Shown here: positions 1 to 6,917 of the stretch, piece after piece
Layout of the letters: each line of letters starts with the position of its first letter
Numbering within the stretch: the stretch's first letter is position 1
Source of the DNA: SVMC01 sp045601345
GTDB taxonomy: Bacteria > Bacillota > Clostridia > Oscillospirales > Oscillospiraceae
Direction of reading: 5' to 3'
Assembly: GCA_045601345.1 (NCBI GenBank)
Contig: JAZRZL010000028.1
Coordinates: forward strand, 1-23,372
DNA: 23,372 bases
The notes under the pieces: generated by a model
Database searches by the model: none
Seen by the model: the letters and a program-made list of their open reading frames with translations, nothing else
What the model was told of the DNA's origin: nothing
Position numbers and translations under genes: made by a program

Positions 1-1539
1 AGACTTGTCGGCCGCATCGGGATTATTTCTCGCGCCGGCATACCAGCAGTTCTCGACTTCCTTATAAAGGGCAATCAGCTGGGGCGTATCCTCCAGGCCA
101 TACTGGCGAAGAATGCGATCCTGCTCGCGGATGACATCCTTTAGGAGCTCGGCATTCTGCTTGGTATTCAGATCACGACCGTCGGTGCCCTGGAGCGCCG
201 TATCGTTCTCGCCACGCATACCGATGGTCAGCAGGTTATCAAAGCTGCCGTTGCGCTTGATACCGTCAGACCAGAAGTTGGAGAGGTTGGTGGGATTTGT
301 GAGATAGTTCCAGGCTTTGATATCATTGCTGGAGGTACTGCCGTTCACGTTGGGCTGTTTGTAGGTGCTGGAGCCTTGCAAATTGCCCCATTCTACACCC
401 GCACGAGCCATCGGCTCATGATGGGAAGCACCGACCATGACACCGTAACGGGTTGCCAAGACCGCATTGGCCAAGGTCATGGGATATTCGCCGTAGCCGA
501 TGGCCTTCAGGCTTCCATCGCCCAAAGCTTTGGATTCAGCATCGGTGTAGTTGGTGGTGTTGGTGTTGGGAGCATCACATCTTGCACCGGCATTACCGGG
601 CTGATCGACATACATAGCACCGCCCAGAAGGTAATGGTAGTCAGCTTCCATCTTGGCAAACTTGTTGCCGGTGGAGAAGGAGCTGTACGCTGTGCCGCCA
701 TTGCCCAGACCTTCTACGCCATCAGAGCCGAAGCTGTTGGACCACATGGCAGGCCAAAGGAAGTTGCCCTTTAGGCGGAGCATCAGCTCGAAGACTTCAT
801 TGTAGAACATATAGTTCAGACCGCCGTAGTGGCTGTCAGCGAAGCCGTCAAGGTTGGGGTTTTCGTCGTTGAAGAAGAAACCACGATAATTGACAGAGGG
901 GCGCTTGGACACGGTTTCCAGCTCGGCCTCGGCAAAGGACAGAGTGTCCTTATGTGCGGGCTTGACATCTGCCCACCAGATCCAGGGGCTGACACCGCAT
1001 AGATCCTGGGTAATATGGAACAGGCCGTAAATTGTACCGCGCTTATCAGAACCGGCAATGACAATGCGGGTCTGCTTGCCTTCGGTAACGACCTGAATCT
1101 GATAGCGCTCAAAGTCTTCGGACTTGAAGCTCTCGTTGCTGGCCTTGATATCCCATTTCAGACCCAGATCCTGAATCAGGCTGTCATTTACGGTACCTGC
1201 AATGATGATAACATCTTCATTGCCAAGCTTGTTTACGACATTGTTCTTAATGTCTGGCTCCAAAACATTGTTTTTTGCTTCGGATGCGGTTGCAACAGCG
1301 TACACCTTGGATTTCTGCCCGGAAACGGCTTCAAAGTCCTCGGCGGCTGCGACGGCAATCAAAGAAATGCCGTCATAATCACTGCTGTCACGGTCGATGT
1401 AGATGGGCGCTGCACCCAGCGGGCTTGCCAAAACGATATTGCCCTTATCTACAGGCGCAGCGGCCATGACAGGGAAGCTGCTCAGCACCAGAGCCAGTGC
1501 AAGAAGCAGTGCCAACAGGGTTTTCATTCTCTTTCTCAT
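1..1539 (-). CDS. Secreted glycoside hydrolase family 115 (xylan alpha-1,2-glucuronidase-like), N-terminal part
   Basis: The reading frame is open from an ATG at 1539 to the left edge, 513 codons with no stop in the window. GGAGG at 1550-1546 lies 6 nt before the start. Residues 1-27 form a signal peptide: basic MRKRMK, a Leu/Ala core, then an AAA-type cleavage region. GH115 hallmarks follow in order: GVSPWIWWADVKP near 182-194, the RPSVNYRGFFFNDE stretch near 213-226, NFLWPAMWSNSF near 259-270, ASHHEPM near 371-377 and IGMRGENDTAL near 439-449. The family removes (4-O-methyl)glucuronic acid from xylan. Family members usually have 800-1000 residues, so roughly the last third or more lies outside. 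The secreted form suggests action outside the cell on plant polysaccharide. Family call is strong from these motifs; the exact substrate is inferred. Confidence 0.9.
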   Translation of the reverse strand, partial: MRKRMKTLLALLLALALVLSSFPVMAAAPVDKGNIVLASPLGAAPIYIDRDSSDYDGISLIAVAAAEDFEAVSGQKSKVYAVATASEAKNNVLEPDIKNNVVNKLGNEDVIIIAGTVNDSLIQDLGLKWDIKASNESFKSEDFERYQIQVVTEGKQTRIVIAGSDKRGTIYGLFHITQDLCGVSPWIWWADVKPAHKDTLSFAEAELETVSKRPSVNYRGFFFNDENPNLDGFADSHYGGLNYMFYNEVFELMLRLKGNFLWPAMWSNSFGSDGVEGLGNGGTAYSSFSTGNKFAKMEADYHYLLGGAMYVDQPGNAGARCDAPNTNTTNYTDAESKALGDGSLKAIGYGEYPMTLANAVLATRYGVMVGASHHEPMARAGVEWGNLQGSSTYKQPNVNGSTSSNDIKAWNYLTNPTNLSNFWSDGIKRNGSFDNLLTIGMRGENDTALQGTDGRDLNTKQNAELLKDVIREQDRILRQYGLEDTPQLIALYKEVENCWYAGARNNPDAADKS

Positions 1540-1582
1540 TGGGAACCTCCTTAAAATTTTGTTGAAGACAAGAGGATTTTTT

Positions 1583-1604
1583 TGTTGTATAATAATTTAC
1601 AACA
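1583..1604. promoter_or_regulatory. Palindromic operator candidate TGTTGTA-N8-TACAACA between divergent genes
   Basis: A perfect 7-bp inverted repeat with an 8-bp AT-rich spacer lies 44 nt upstream of the GH115 start codon. The spacer and inner arms contain TATTAT/TATAC-like sequence that could be the -10 of the leftward promoter. A dyad over a -10 region is what a dimeric repressor site would look like. The regulator is not identifiable from this sequence, and the function is inferred. Confidence 0.4.
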
Positions 1605-1705
1605 GAATAATTTTACATGATTTTAGTTAAAAAAGCTATCATAACTTCCTACAGAAAAGCATTGTGTTTTTTGGTAAAAAAGCAAAAAATTGAAAGGAGT
1701 ATCTA

Positions 1706-2347
1706 ATGGAAATTAATGTTAATAAGCAGAGCAGTATCTGTATCAAAGGCTCATGCACCCTCTGGTTTGATCCCTGGGAGATACCGAAGGAAGAGAAAGC
1801 GGACATCATTTTTCTGACCCACGGCCATTTTGACCATTTTTCCCCGGAGGATGTTATTTCTCTGACGAAAGATGAAACTGTGTATGCAGTGCCGGTCAAG
1901 CTGTTTGCGCAGGAGAATGGAAAGACGGTATTGCACCCATCCCGCAGTTTGCCGGTAACGCCTGGGCATCATTATGCCTTAGGAGAAGTGTTTTTTGATA
2001 CCGTACCCTCTTACAATATTGGGAAACCTTTCCATCCTAGAAAAGATAGCTGGTGCGGCTATGTTGTTATGCTGGACGGTAAACGAATTTATGTTATGGG
2101 TGACAGCGATGCAACGTCGGAAGCCAGAAATATAAAATGCGATATTCTTTTGATTCCCATCGGTGGCACCTACACCATGGATTGGAAAGAGGCAGCGGAA
2201 TTTACGGCCAAAATCTCTCCGGAGCTTGCCATTCCCACCCATTATGGCTCGGTAGCAGGTGACCCGAAGGATGGCGAACGGTTTATGAAACGCCTGAAGG
2301 AGCTTTCACCGGAAATCAGGGTAGAATTAAAACTGCCGCAGCGATAA
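1706..2347 (+). CDS. Metallo-beta-lactamase-fold metal-dependent hydrolase (UlaG/UPF0173-like)
   Basis: A 213-residue cytosolic protein with no signal peptide. The start follows GAAAGGAGT by 6 nt. The metal-binding signature THGHFDH sits at residues 38-44 (H39, H41, D43, H44). MGDSDA at 131-136 supplies the bridging Asp, and PTHYGSV at 177-183 supplies the late His, so the set needed for a binuclear metal site is present. Length and motif spacing match the small UlaG-like/UPF0173 hydrolases, for which the physiological substrate is usually unknown. It is transcribed away from the GH115 gene and converges on the next gene. A specific role in sugar metabolism is not supported. Confidence 0.85.
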   Translation: MEINVNKQSSICIKGSCTLWFDPWEIPKEEKADIIFLTHGHFDHFSPEDVISLTKDETVYAVPVKLFAQENGKTVLHPSRSLPVTPGHHYALGEVFFDTVPSYNIGKPFHPRKDSWCGYVVMLDGKRIYVMGDSDATSEARNIKCDILLIPIGGTYTMDWKEAAEFTAKISPELAIPTHYGSVAGDPKDGERFMKRLKELSPEIRVELKLPQR

Positions 2348-2358
2348 TTCACTGCGGC
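2335..2358 (-). terminator. Hairpin between convergent genes
   Basis: GCCGCAG at 2335-2341 pairs perfectly with CTGCGGC at 2352-2358 over a 10-nt loop. Read on the minus strand the stem is followed by AGTTTTAATT, so it can end the leftward ATPase transcript. It overlaps the last codons of the rightward hydrolase gene. On the plus strand the T-run lies about 14 nt further on, so rightward function is weaker. Confidence 0.5.
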
Positions 2359-2368
2359 GGAATAGACT

Positions 2369-3400
2369 TCATTTTTTAAGAGATAGCAGATCGCTTTTGA
2401 GATTTTTTTGATATTCCTGTGTCAGAAGCTCCAGACCCTCGAAGGATACATAAGGACGGTAATGCAGCTCCATTTCATCGTGGAGCTGCTTTGCTTTTTT
2501 CATCAGGGTCATGGCCTGCTCCAGATGGTCATTGACCGCTTCCCCCATGGCAGTGATTTCCGGTGTGCTAGTGAAGAAACGCTCCGGGAAGATGGTCACG
2601 GTGCTGTCAGCGGGTGGTTTTTCACAGGTAAAGTAAGTGGTATGCAGCTCAGGAATCATAATTCCCTCCAAACGCTTCGGCGCAAGGGGAGAGAGGGCAC
2701 AGATGCAGTCATAACCGGCGTGGAGATAATGCGATTGCAGTCGGGCAAACAGGGGCGCACATAGTCCCCAGGGATCGACTACGGCAATGCCGCCCTGTAT
2801 GAGGCTATACTCTCCCAATGGCGTATAGGTGCGGAAAAAGACCTCCCGCCGAATGCCGCTGCCGTGTTCTGACGGCTGGATATCTCCCTCCAGTGCCTCC
2901 ATGAGCCGATGCAGACCCGCAGGGTTGGAGGCTTTCATTGTCGAACGAATGCTTTGCCGCAGGGCTTCTGCCGCATTCAGATGGGCATAAACGCCGGGGA
3001 AAAGTGCCCGATATTTTTTTTGCAGACCTTGCAGGGCATCCTTTTCTGCTGCCAGCCCTTTGGTATCATAGAAGCAGCCAAGATTCAGGTAGCTTTCTCC
3101 ACAGCCGCACAGCTCCGGCTCCATCACATGGGGTGCGGTGCCATCTACAACAGCAAGCCCCAGCGGGAGAATCAAAATCCCGTCCAGAGAATCGGGGTCA
3201 GAGGCGCAGGGATAGCTTTCTGTATCTGCGCCGAGCTGCTGAGCGGTATGGAGAAGCTTTTTCATAAAGGTGGATTTTCCGCAGCCGGGGCCGCCTTTCA
3301 GAATAATCAGCTTTCGGATGCGGGAATCCTCATGCAGATCATCGAATTTTGAGATAAAACCCCGGGCAGTTTGTGCACCGAGAAACCATTGCGTGTTCAT
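2369..3400 (-). CDS. P-loop ATPase, PRK06851-type protein of unknown role
   Basis: A 343-residue soluble protein whose start ATG (3400) follows AGGAGGGATGAG. A Walker A motif, GGPGCGKS, is at residues 36-43, just after LIILK, the usual beta strand before a P-loop. The protein resembles clostridial NTP-binding proteins of the PRK06851 type, which have two weakly similar halves. Here the second half contains YSLIQGGIAVVDPWG rather than an obvious second Walker A, so only the N-terminal nucleotide site is evident. The cellular role of the family is not established. The gene is divergent from feoAB and convergent with the hydrolase gene, with no clear functional link. The family assignment is from memory of sequence style and is moderately sure. 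Confidence 0.7.
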   Translation of the reverse strand: MNTQWFLGAQTARGFISKFDDLHEDSRIRKLIILKGGPGCGKSTFMKKLLHTAQQLGADTESYPCASDPDSLDGILILPLGLAVVDGTAPHVMEPELCGCGESYLNLGCFYDTKGLAAEKDALQGLQKKYRALFPGVYAHLNAAEALRQSIRSTMKASNPAGLHRLMEALEGDIQPSEHGSGIRREVFFRTYTPLGEYSLIQGGIAVVDPWGLCAPLFARLQSHYLHAGYDCICALSPLAPKRLEGIMIPELHTTYFTCEKPPADSTVTIFPERFFTSTPEITAMGEAVNDHLEQAMTLMKKAKQLHDEMELHYRPYVSFEGLELLTQEYQKNLKSDLLSLKK

Positions 3401-3420
3401 CTCATCCCTCCTAATTTCAT
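3397..3420 (-). CDS. Possible 7-codon leader peptide coupled to the ATPase gene
   Basis: On the minus strand ATG at 3420 opens a frame MKLGGMR whose TGA (3399-3397) overlaps the ATPase ATG (3400-3398) as ATGA. A GGAGG stretch lies just before it, with only about 2 nt spacing, which is short. The mini-ORF contains the ATPase Shine-Dalgarno sequence. This geometry fits translational coupling, but it could be chance, because purine-rich ribosome sites often contain ATG. Confidence 0.2.
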   Translation of the reverse strand: MKLGGMR

Positions 3421-3522
3421 GTCCTCCTCATTCTATGCATCGTAGGCTGATCGTGTACCATGGCACATCATGGCAGGCGTTTGGATAAGATGATACAGAA
3501 CTGCGTGACCGGAGGGTATCAA

Positions 3523-3768
3523 ATGGAACAAAATTATCTGACTGCCAACGAGCTTTCTCCGGGAGAGGAAGCTTTTGTTGTGGATATTTATGTACAGGGG
3601 CCGCTTCGCCGGAGGTTATTTGATTTAGGCTTAGTTCCCGGCGCAAAGCTTTGCAGGCGCTATACTGCACCTGCTGCCTCTCCAATAGCCTATGACGTGC
3701 AGGGCATGGTTCTGGCACTGCGGCTGGGGGATGCAAAAAAGATTACAGTTAGGAAGGTGGAAGCTTGA
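3523..3768 (+). CDS. feoA: FeoA-family protein, ferrous iron uptake accessory
   Basis: The start is placed at ATG 3523, because GGAGG at 3511-3515 lies 7 nt before it. An upstream in-frame start at 3460 has no ribosome site and would add residues foreign to the family. The 81-residue product has the FeoA SH3-like signature RRRLFDLGLVPGAKL near residues 29-43 and ends with LGDAKKITVRKVEA, as FeoA proteins do. FeoA is a small cytosolic partner of the FeoB Fe(II) transporter. The stop codon overlaps the feoB start, indicating translational coupling. No clear Fur box was seen upstream. Confidence 0.88.
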   Translation: MEQNYLTANELSPGEEAFVVDIYVQGPLRRRLFDLGLVPGAKLCRRYTAPAASPIAYDVQGMVLALRLGDAKKITVRKVEA

Positions 3769-5540
3769 ATATTGCGCTGGTGGGAAATCCCAATGTGGGA
3801 AAAAGTACGCTGTTCAATGCCCTCACCGGCCTTAGGCAGCATACCGGAAACTGGCCGGGAAAGACGGTGGATTCCGCTGTAGGAAGCTATAGCTACCATG
3901 GACGGGAATACTGCGTGACCGATCTTCCTGGGCTATATTCTCTTCATGCCAATTCGGAGGAGGAACGGTTAGCTACGGAATTTATCGGTAGGGAAACGAT
4001 GGACTGTACTATTGTAGTATGCGATGCAACCTGTCTTGCAAGAAGCCTTATTTTGGCTCTGCAGGTGATGCGCGTGGCAAAGCGCATGGTGATTTGCCTG
4101 AACCTCAGCGATGAGGCCGAAAAACGGGGACTCAAAACAGATGAAGACCGTTTGAGCCGCGCTCTGTCATTGCCGGTAGTGGTGACAGCCGCAGGAAAGC
4201 GTGAGGGAATTGAAGAACTGAAAAGGACAGTACAAAATGTCTGTGATGGTTTTCTAGTTGCTGAACCGTGTATTTCCTGCGTAGAGGCAGGGGAGAAGGG
4301 AGCAATTGACACAGCGCAGTTGGCGCTCACGCTTGCTGAAAGCGTGCAGGGGAGGGAGACAACGGATTGTACATGGCGGGAACGGCTGGATCGGCTGCTG
4401 CTCCATCCTGCGGCAGGATATCCTGCGGCATTTCTACTTTTGCTGTTGATCCTTTGGCTAACCATCCGCGGCGCCAATCTGCCCGGTCAGCTTTTGGAAC
4501 GCTTATTTTCTGATCTGGGCATACTGCTCTCTCGCTGGCTATCCATACTCCCGAATGGCTTGCGGAGCTTTTTGGTTGATGGCGTTTATGATACGGCATC
4601 TCGCGTGGTGACGGTCATGCTTCCGCCGATGGCAATTTTTTTCCCGCTCTTTACACTATTGGAGGATTTGGGCTTTTTGCCGAGGCTGGCGTTTCTGCTT
4701 GATGCTCCTTTTGCCCGCTGCGGTTCTTGCGGGAAACAGGCGCTGACCTCCTGCATGAGCCTTGGCTGTAATGCAGTAGGTGTTACTGGCTGCCGAATTA
4801 TTGACTCCCCTAGGGAGCGGTTGATTGCAATTTTGACAAGTTCGTTTCTTCCCTGCAACGGACGGTTTCCAACACTGCTCTTGCTCAGTTCCATGTTGTT
4901 TTCTGGTAGAATGTCCGCATTTATCATTGCTTTGTGCCTTGTGATTTCTATGGGTGCGGTAATGATTTGCGCCTTTTTTTTAAGCAAAACTCTTCTCAGG
5001 GGGGAGCCTTCCGGCTTTGTTTTGGAGCTGCCGCCCTTTCGAAAACCACGGGTAGGAGAGGTCGTTGTTCGTTCAATTTTAGACAGAACGCTTCGAATTT
5101 TAGGCAGAGCTGTTTTGGTGGCGGCACCTGCTGGTGGACTGATCTGGCTGCTATCCCATATTCAGCTAGGTGAGGGCAATATCCTGCGCATCATTTCTCA
5201 ATTTTTGGATCCGTTGGGGGCAGCCATGGGCTTGAGCGGATCCATCTTGCTGGCATTTGTACTTGGATTCCCGGCAAATGAGTTGGTGCTTCCGGTGCTT
5301 GTCATGCTGCTGTCCGGCAGCGGAACTTTAGGAGGAACAGGGAATATCCTGCATATGCTGTCCGGGAGCATACAGCCGATTCCCATGATGATTTTCTGCC
5401 TGTTCCATTGGCCTTGTGCACCTACCGTAATGACGATTTATAAAGAGACCGGCAGCCTCCGCTGGACGCTGTGCGGGGTGCTGCTCCCAACCGTCTTTGG
5501 GATGGTGCTGTGTTTTTTGGTTCAAATGATTATGGGATAA
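3765..5540 (+). CDS. feoB: FeoB, ferrous iron transporter (short form)
   Basis: The gene begins with TTG at 3765, four bases inside feoA (TTGA overlap), preceded by AGGAAGGTGG. The 591-residue protein has an N-terminal GTPase domain with G1 GNPNVGKS (7-14), a Thr-containing switch near 27-34, G3 DLPG (53-56) and G4 NLSD (113-116, canonical NxxD). Several membrane helices start near residue 215. The core has the FeoB gate features: MSLGCNAVGVTG, then SPRERLIAILTSSFLPCNGRFPTL in two adjacent blocks with the conserved Cys residues. At 591 residues it is shorter than the typical 650-800, a form common in Clostridia. It moves Fe(II) across the inner membrane; other divalent metals cannot be excluded. 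Confidence 0.9.
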   Translation: MNIALVGNPNVGKSTLFNALTGLRQHTGNWPGKTVDSAVGSYSYHGREYCVTDLPGLYSLHANSEEERLATEFIGRETMDCTIVVCDATCLARSLILALQVMRVAKRMVICLNLSDEAEKRGLKTDEDRLSRALSLPVVVTAAGKREGIEELKRTVQNVCDGFLVAEPCISCVEAGEKGAIDTAQLALTLAESVQGRETTDCTWRERLDRLLLHPAAGYPAAFLLLLLILWLTIRGANLPGQLLERLFSDLGILLSRWLSILPNGLRSFLVDGVYDTASRVVTVMLPPMAIFFPLFTLLEDLGFLPRLAFLLDAPFARCGSCGKQALTSCMSLGCNAVGVTGCRIIDSPRERLIAILTSSFLPCNGRFPTLLLLSSMLFSGRMSAFIIALCLVISMGAVMICAFFLSKTLLRGEPSGFVLELPPFRKPRVGEVVVRSILDRTLRILGRAVLVAAPAGGLIWLLSHIQLGEGNILRIISQFLDPLGAAMGLSGSILLAFVLGFPANELVLPVLVMLLSGSGTLGGTGNILHMLSGSIQPIPMMIFCLFHWPCAPTVMTIYKETGSLRWTLCGVLLPTVFGMVLCFLVQMIMG

Positions 5541-5572
5541 AAAATGCAGCTGCTCTTTTTGAGAGAGCAGCT
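5541..5572 (-). terminator. Intrinsic terminator of hsp20
   Basis: AGCTGCTCT (5548-5556) pairs perfectly with AGAGCAGCT (5564-5572) around a 7-nt loop. On the minus strand the stem is followed by GCATTTTTT, giving a rho-independent terminator 19 nt past the hsp20 stop. It lies directly after the feoB stop but has no T-run on the plus strand, so it serves mainly the leftward transcript. Confidence 0.8.
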
Positions 5573-5590
5573 ACATAAATAGGGGAGGGC

Positions 5591-6025
5591 TTAGTCGATA
5601 AGCAGACGGCGGGTTGTGCTTTCGGGCTTGGAGAGCTTGGGCAGCGTCAGGCGGAGAACACCGTCACGATAGGTGGCAGAAATGTTCTCAGTGTCAATAC
5701 CGGCGGTGTCAAAGCTTCTCTCATAGGAGCCGAATCTGCGTTCACAGCGGACATAATTGCCCTTCTGATCCTTCTGCTCAAAATCAGAGTGCCGCTGTGC
5801 ACAGATGGTCAGGGAGCCTTCGTCCAGATCAACATGGATATCCTCCTTGTTAAAGCCGGGAAGATCAGCTTCCAGAAGGAAGTTTTCTCCTTCGTCCCGG
5901 ATATCGGTGTGGAAACCGGCGGGGGAGCGGTCGGAGAAAAAAGCACGCTCCAGCTCATCCAAGCCACGGAATGGATCATAGGGATGGAATTCGCGGAATT
6001 TACGGGTGTAAGGTACTAACATCAT
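5591..6025 (-). CDS. hsp20: Hsp20/alpha-crystallin small heat-shock protein
   Basis: The start is placed at ATG 6025: GGAGG at 6035-6031 lies 5 nt upstream. A TTG four codons earlier overlaps that ribosome site and is unlikely, and ATG 6022 is an alternative. The 144-residue protein has a short N-terminal arm (FREFHPYDPFRGLDELERAFF), here spanning residues 10-30 in outline. The alpha-crystallin domain runs from about 38 to 130, with LEADLPGFNKEDI near 51-63 and the signature GVLRLTLPK at 122-130. It ends with RRLLID in place of a clear IxI motif. Such proteins are ATP-independent holdases that bind unfolding proteins as oligomers in the cytosol. The upstream CIRCE element points to repression by HrcA with release on heat shock. 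Confidence 0.92.
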   Translation of the reverse strand: MMLVPYTRKFREFHPYDPFRGLDELERAFFSDRSPAGFHTDIRDEGENFLLEADLPGFNKEDIHVDLDEGSLTICAQRHSDFEQKDQKGNYVRCERRFGSYERSFDTAGIDTENISATYRDGVLRLTLPKLSKPESTTRRLLID

Positions 6026-6046
6026 GATAACCTCCAATCAGATAGC

Positions 6047-6063
6047 GCCGCACCATATGCGGC
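6047..6063 (-). other. Hairpin in the hsp20 5' leader
   Basis: GCCGCA (6047-6052) and TGCGGC (6058-6063) form a 6-bp stem with a 5-nt loop 11 nt upstream of the hsp20 ribosome site. A second small stem, CCGAA/TTCGG, lies further upstream near 6078-6095. The stem does not itself sequester GGAGG, so an RNA-thermometer role is only a possibility. Confidence 0.3.
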
Positions 6064-6130
6064 ATGTACGGGACCTCACCGAATCATTTCGGCTCGGTTT
6101 CTTTCTTCGATTATGATGATATACCGTAAG

Positions 6131-6162
6131 TATGAACAATTTTCTCAATATCTATGAACAAT
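6131..6162. repeat. Two direct repeats TATGAACAAT, 22 bp apart
   Basis: Identical 10-mers lie at 6131-6140 and 6153-6162, start-to-start 22 bp (about two helical turns), between CIRCE and the hsp20 start. Read leftward each gives ATTGTTCATA, so each supplies a possible TTGTTC -35 hexamer. The copy at 6131-6140 has CATAAT about 18 bp downstream. They may be tandem -35 regions or binding sites for a second regulator. They do not match the CtsR heptamer. Confidence 0.4.
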
Positions 6163-6171
6163 CTGTAAAAA

Positions 6172-6198
6172 TTAGCACTCTACAAGCGAGAGTGCTAA
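6172..6198. promoter_or_regulatory. CIRCE operator (HrcA-binding site)
   Basis: TTAGCACTC (6172-6180), nine bases, then GAGTGCTAA (6190-6198) matches the CIRCE consensus exactly. CIRCE is the target of the heat-shock repressor HrcA. It lies 147 bp upstream of the hsp20 start and 4 bp beyond the ruvX stop, so the leftward hsp20 gene is the obvious client. Confidence 0.95.
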
Positions 6199-6202
6199 TT
6201 TT

Positions 6203-6616
6203 CTATCTGTTCTTAAATTGCAGGTATCCTTCCAAAATCAGGCTGGCAGCCACGGCATCCACCGTATTTTTCCGCTTCTTGCCGTGATAGTTGTGCTCGG
6301 ATAAGATTTGATGTGCCTCAATGGTTGTTCTGCGCTCATCCCAGAGGTAAACCTTCATGCCGATGAATTGAGAAAGCTTTTCGGCAAAATCCTTATATAG
6401 CTGCGCACGAGGACCTTCGGAGCCGTCCATATTTCTGGGGAAACCCATGACAATTTCGCTTACCTGATTCTCTTTTACGAGACAGGCAATGGCCGCCATA
6501 GTTTTATCGGGATTCCAGCTTTGAATTACGGTAGTGGTGCCGACAATGGAACCAGTGAGATCGGAAATTGCAATTCCTGTGCGGGCGTCTCCGTAGTCAA
6601 TGGCCATGATTTTCAT
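6203..6616 (-). CDS. ruvX: RuvX/YqgF putative pre-16S rRNA nuclease (Holliday junction resolvase-like)
   Basis: A 137-residue cytosolic RNase H-fold protein, full length for the family. The start ATG (6616) follows GGAGG by 7 nt. Diagnostic motifs are IDYGDARTGIA (catalytic Asp7), GFPRNMDGSEGPRA near residues 59-72 and LWDERRTT near 91-98. AVAASLILEGYL near the C-terminus contains the last acidic region (the D of TVDAVAA). The family was described as a Holliday junction resolvase by similarity and is linked to 16S rRNA 5' maturation. Many Firmicutes place this gene beside alaS and a DUF965 gene, but here it stands alone. Confidence 0.92.
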   Translation of the reverse strand: MKIMAIDYGDARTGIAISDLTGSIVGTTTVIQSWNPDKTMAAIACLVKENQVSEIVMGFPRNMDGSEGPRAQLYKDFAEKLSQFIGMKVYLWDERRTTIEAHQILSEHNYHGKKRKNTVDAVAASLILEGYLQFKNR

Positions 6617-6825
6617 AAAGATGCCTCCATATGTTTTTCAATATTATATCATTTTTTTAAGAAACTGCAATGACTGAAGTGGTTGAGTTTTTTCCTGATT
6701 CAGCATAATAATAAAGGGAGCGATTGTTTTTTCCCCTCAGCATTATAAAGTTTGAGCCAATTACACATTTAATTTTAAATTTTACGATGGTACACGGACT
6801 TGCTTGCGGAAGAAAATGCAAAAGC
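6617..6825. other. AT-rich intergenic region between divergent ruvX and parE units
   Basis: No credible gene is seen: a 67-codon minus-strand frame at 6657-6860 lacks a ribosome site and overlaps the parE promoter. A TATAAT on the minus strand near 6742-6747 could be a ruvX -10, but no good -35 lies at the right distance. Confidence 0.5.
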
Positions 6826-6854
6826 TTGACTTCATAGGAAATAGAAGATATAAT
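6826..6854 (+). promoter_or_regulatory. Sigma-A promoter of the parE-parC-lipoprotein unit
   Basis: TTGACT at 6826-6831, a 17-bp spacer and TATAAT at 6849-6854. Transcription should begin near 6861, giving a leader of about 57 nt before parE. Confidence 0.88.
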
Positions 6855-6873
6855 ATACATAATACATTATATA

Positions 6874-6894
6874 GGTTGGTATGTTTTTCCAACC
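6874..6894 (+). other. Leader hairpin upstream of parE
   Basis: GGTTGG (6874-6879) and CCAACC (6889-6894) form a perfect 6-bp stem with a U-rich 9-nt loop inside the predicted leader, 11 nt before the GAGG ribosome site. It has no following U-run, so it is not a terminator. It could affect mRNA stability or translation. Confidence 0.35.
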
Positions 6895-6917
6895 ACTAAA
6901 TATCGTGAGGAATCCAA

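Noticed and set aside
376..1554. Plus-strand frames inside the GH115 gene
   Set aside because: The minus strand carries an unbroken GH115 frame with signal peptide and ribosome site; these frames are antisense.
3421..3522. Fur box or riboswitch before feoAB
   Set aside because: No GATAATGATAATCATTATC-like dyad or metal-riboswitch fold was seen.
6131..6162. CtsR operator before hsp20
   Set aside because: The repeats do not match the GGTCAAA heptamer pair recognised by CtsR.
6657..6860. 67-codon minus-strand frame upstream of ruvX
   Set aside because: It has no ribosome site and starts inside the parE promoter region.
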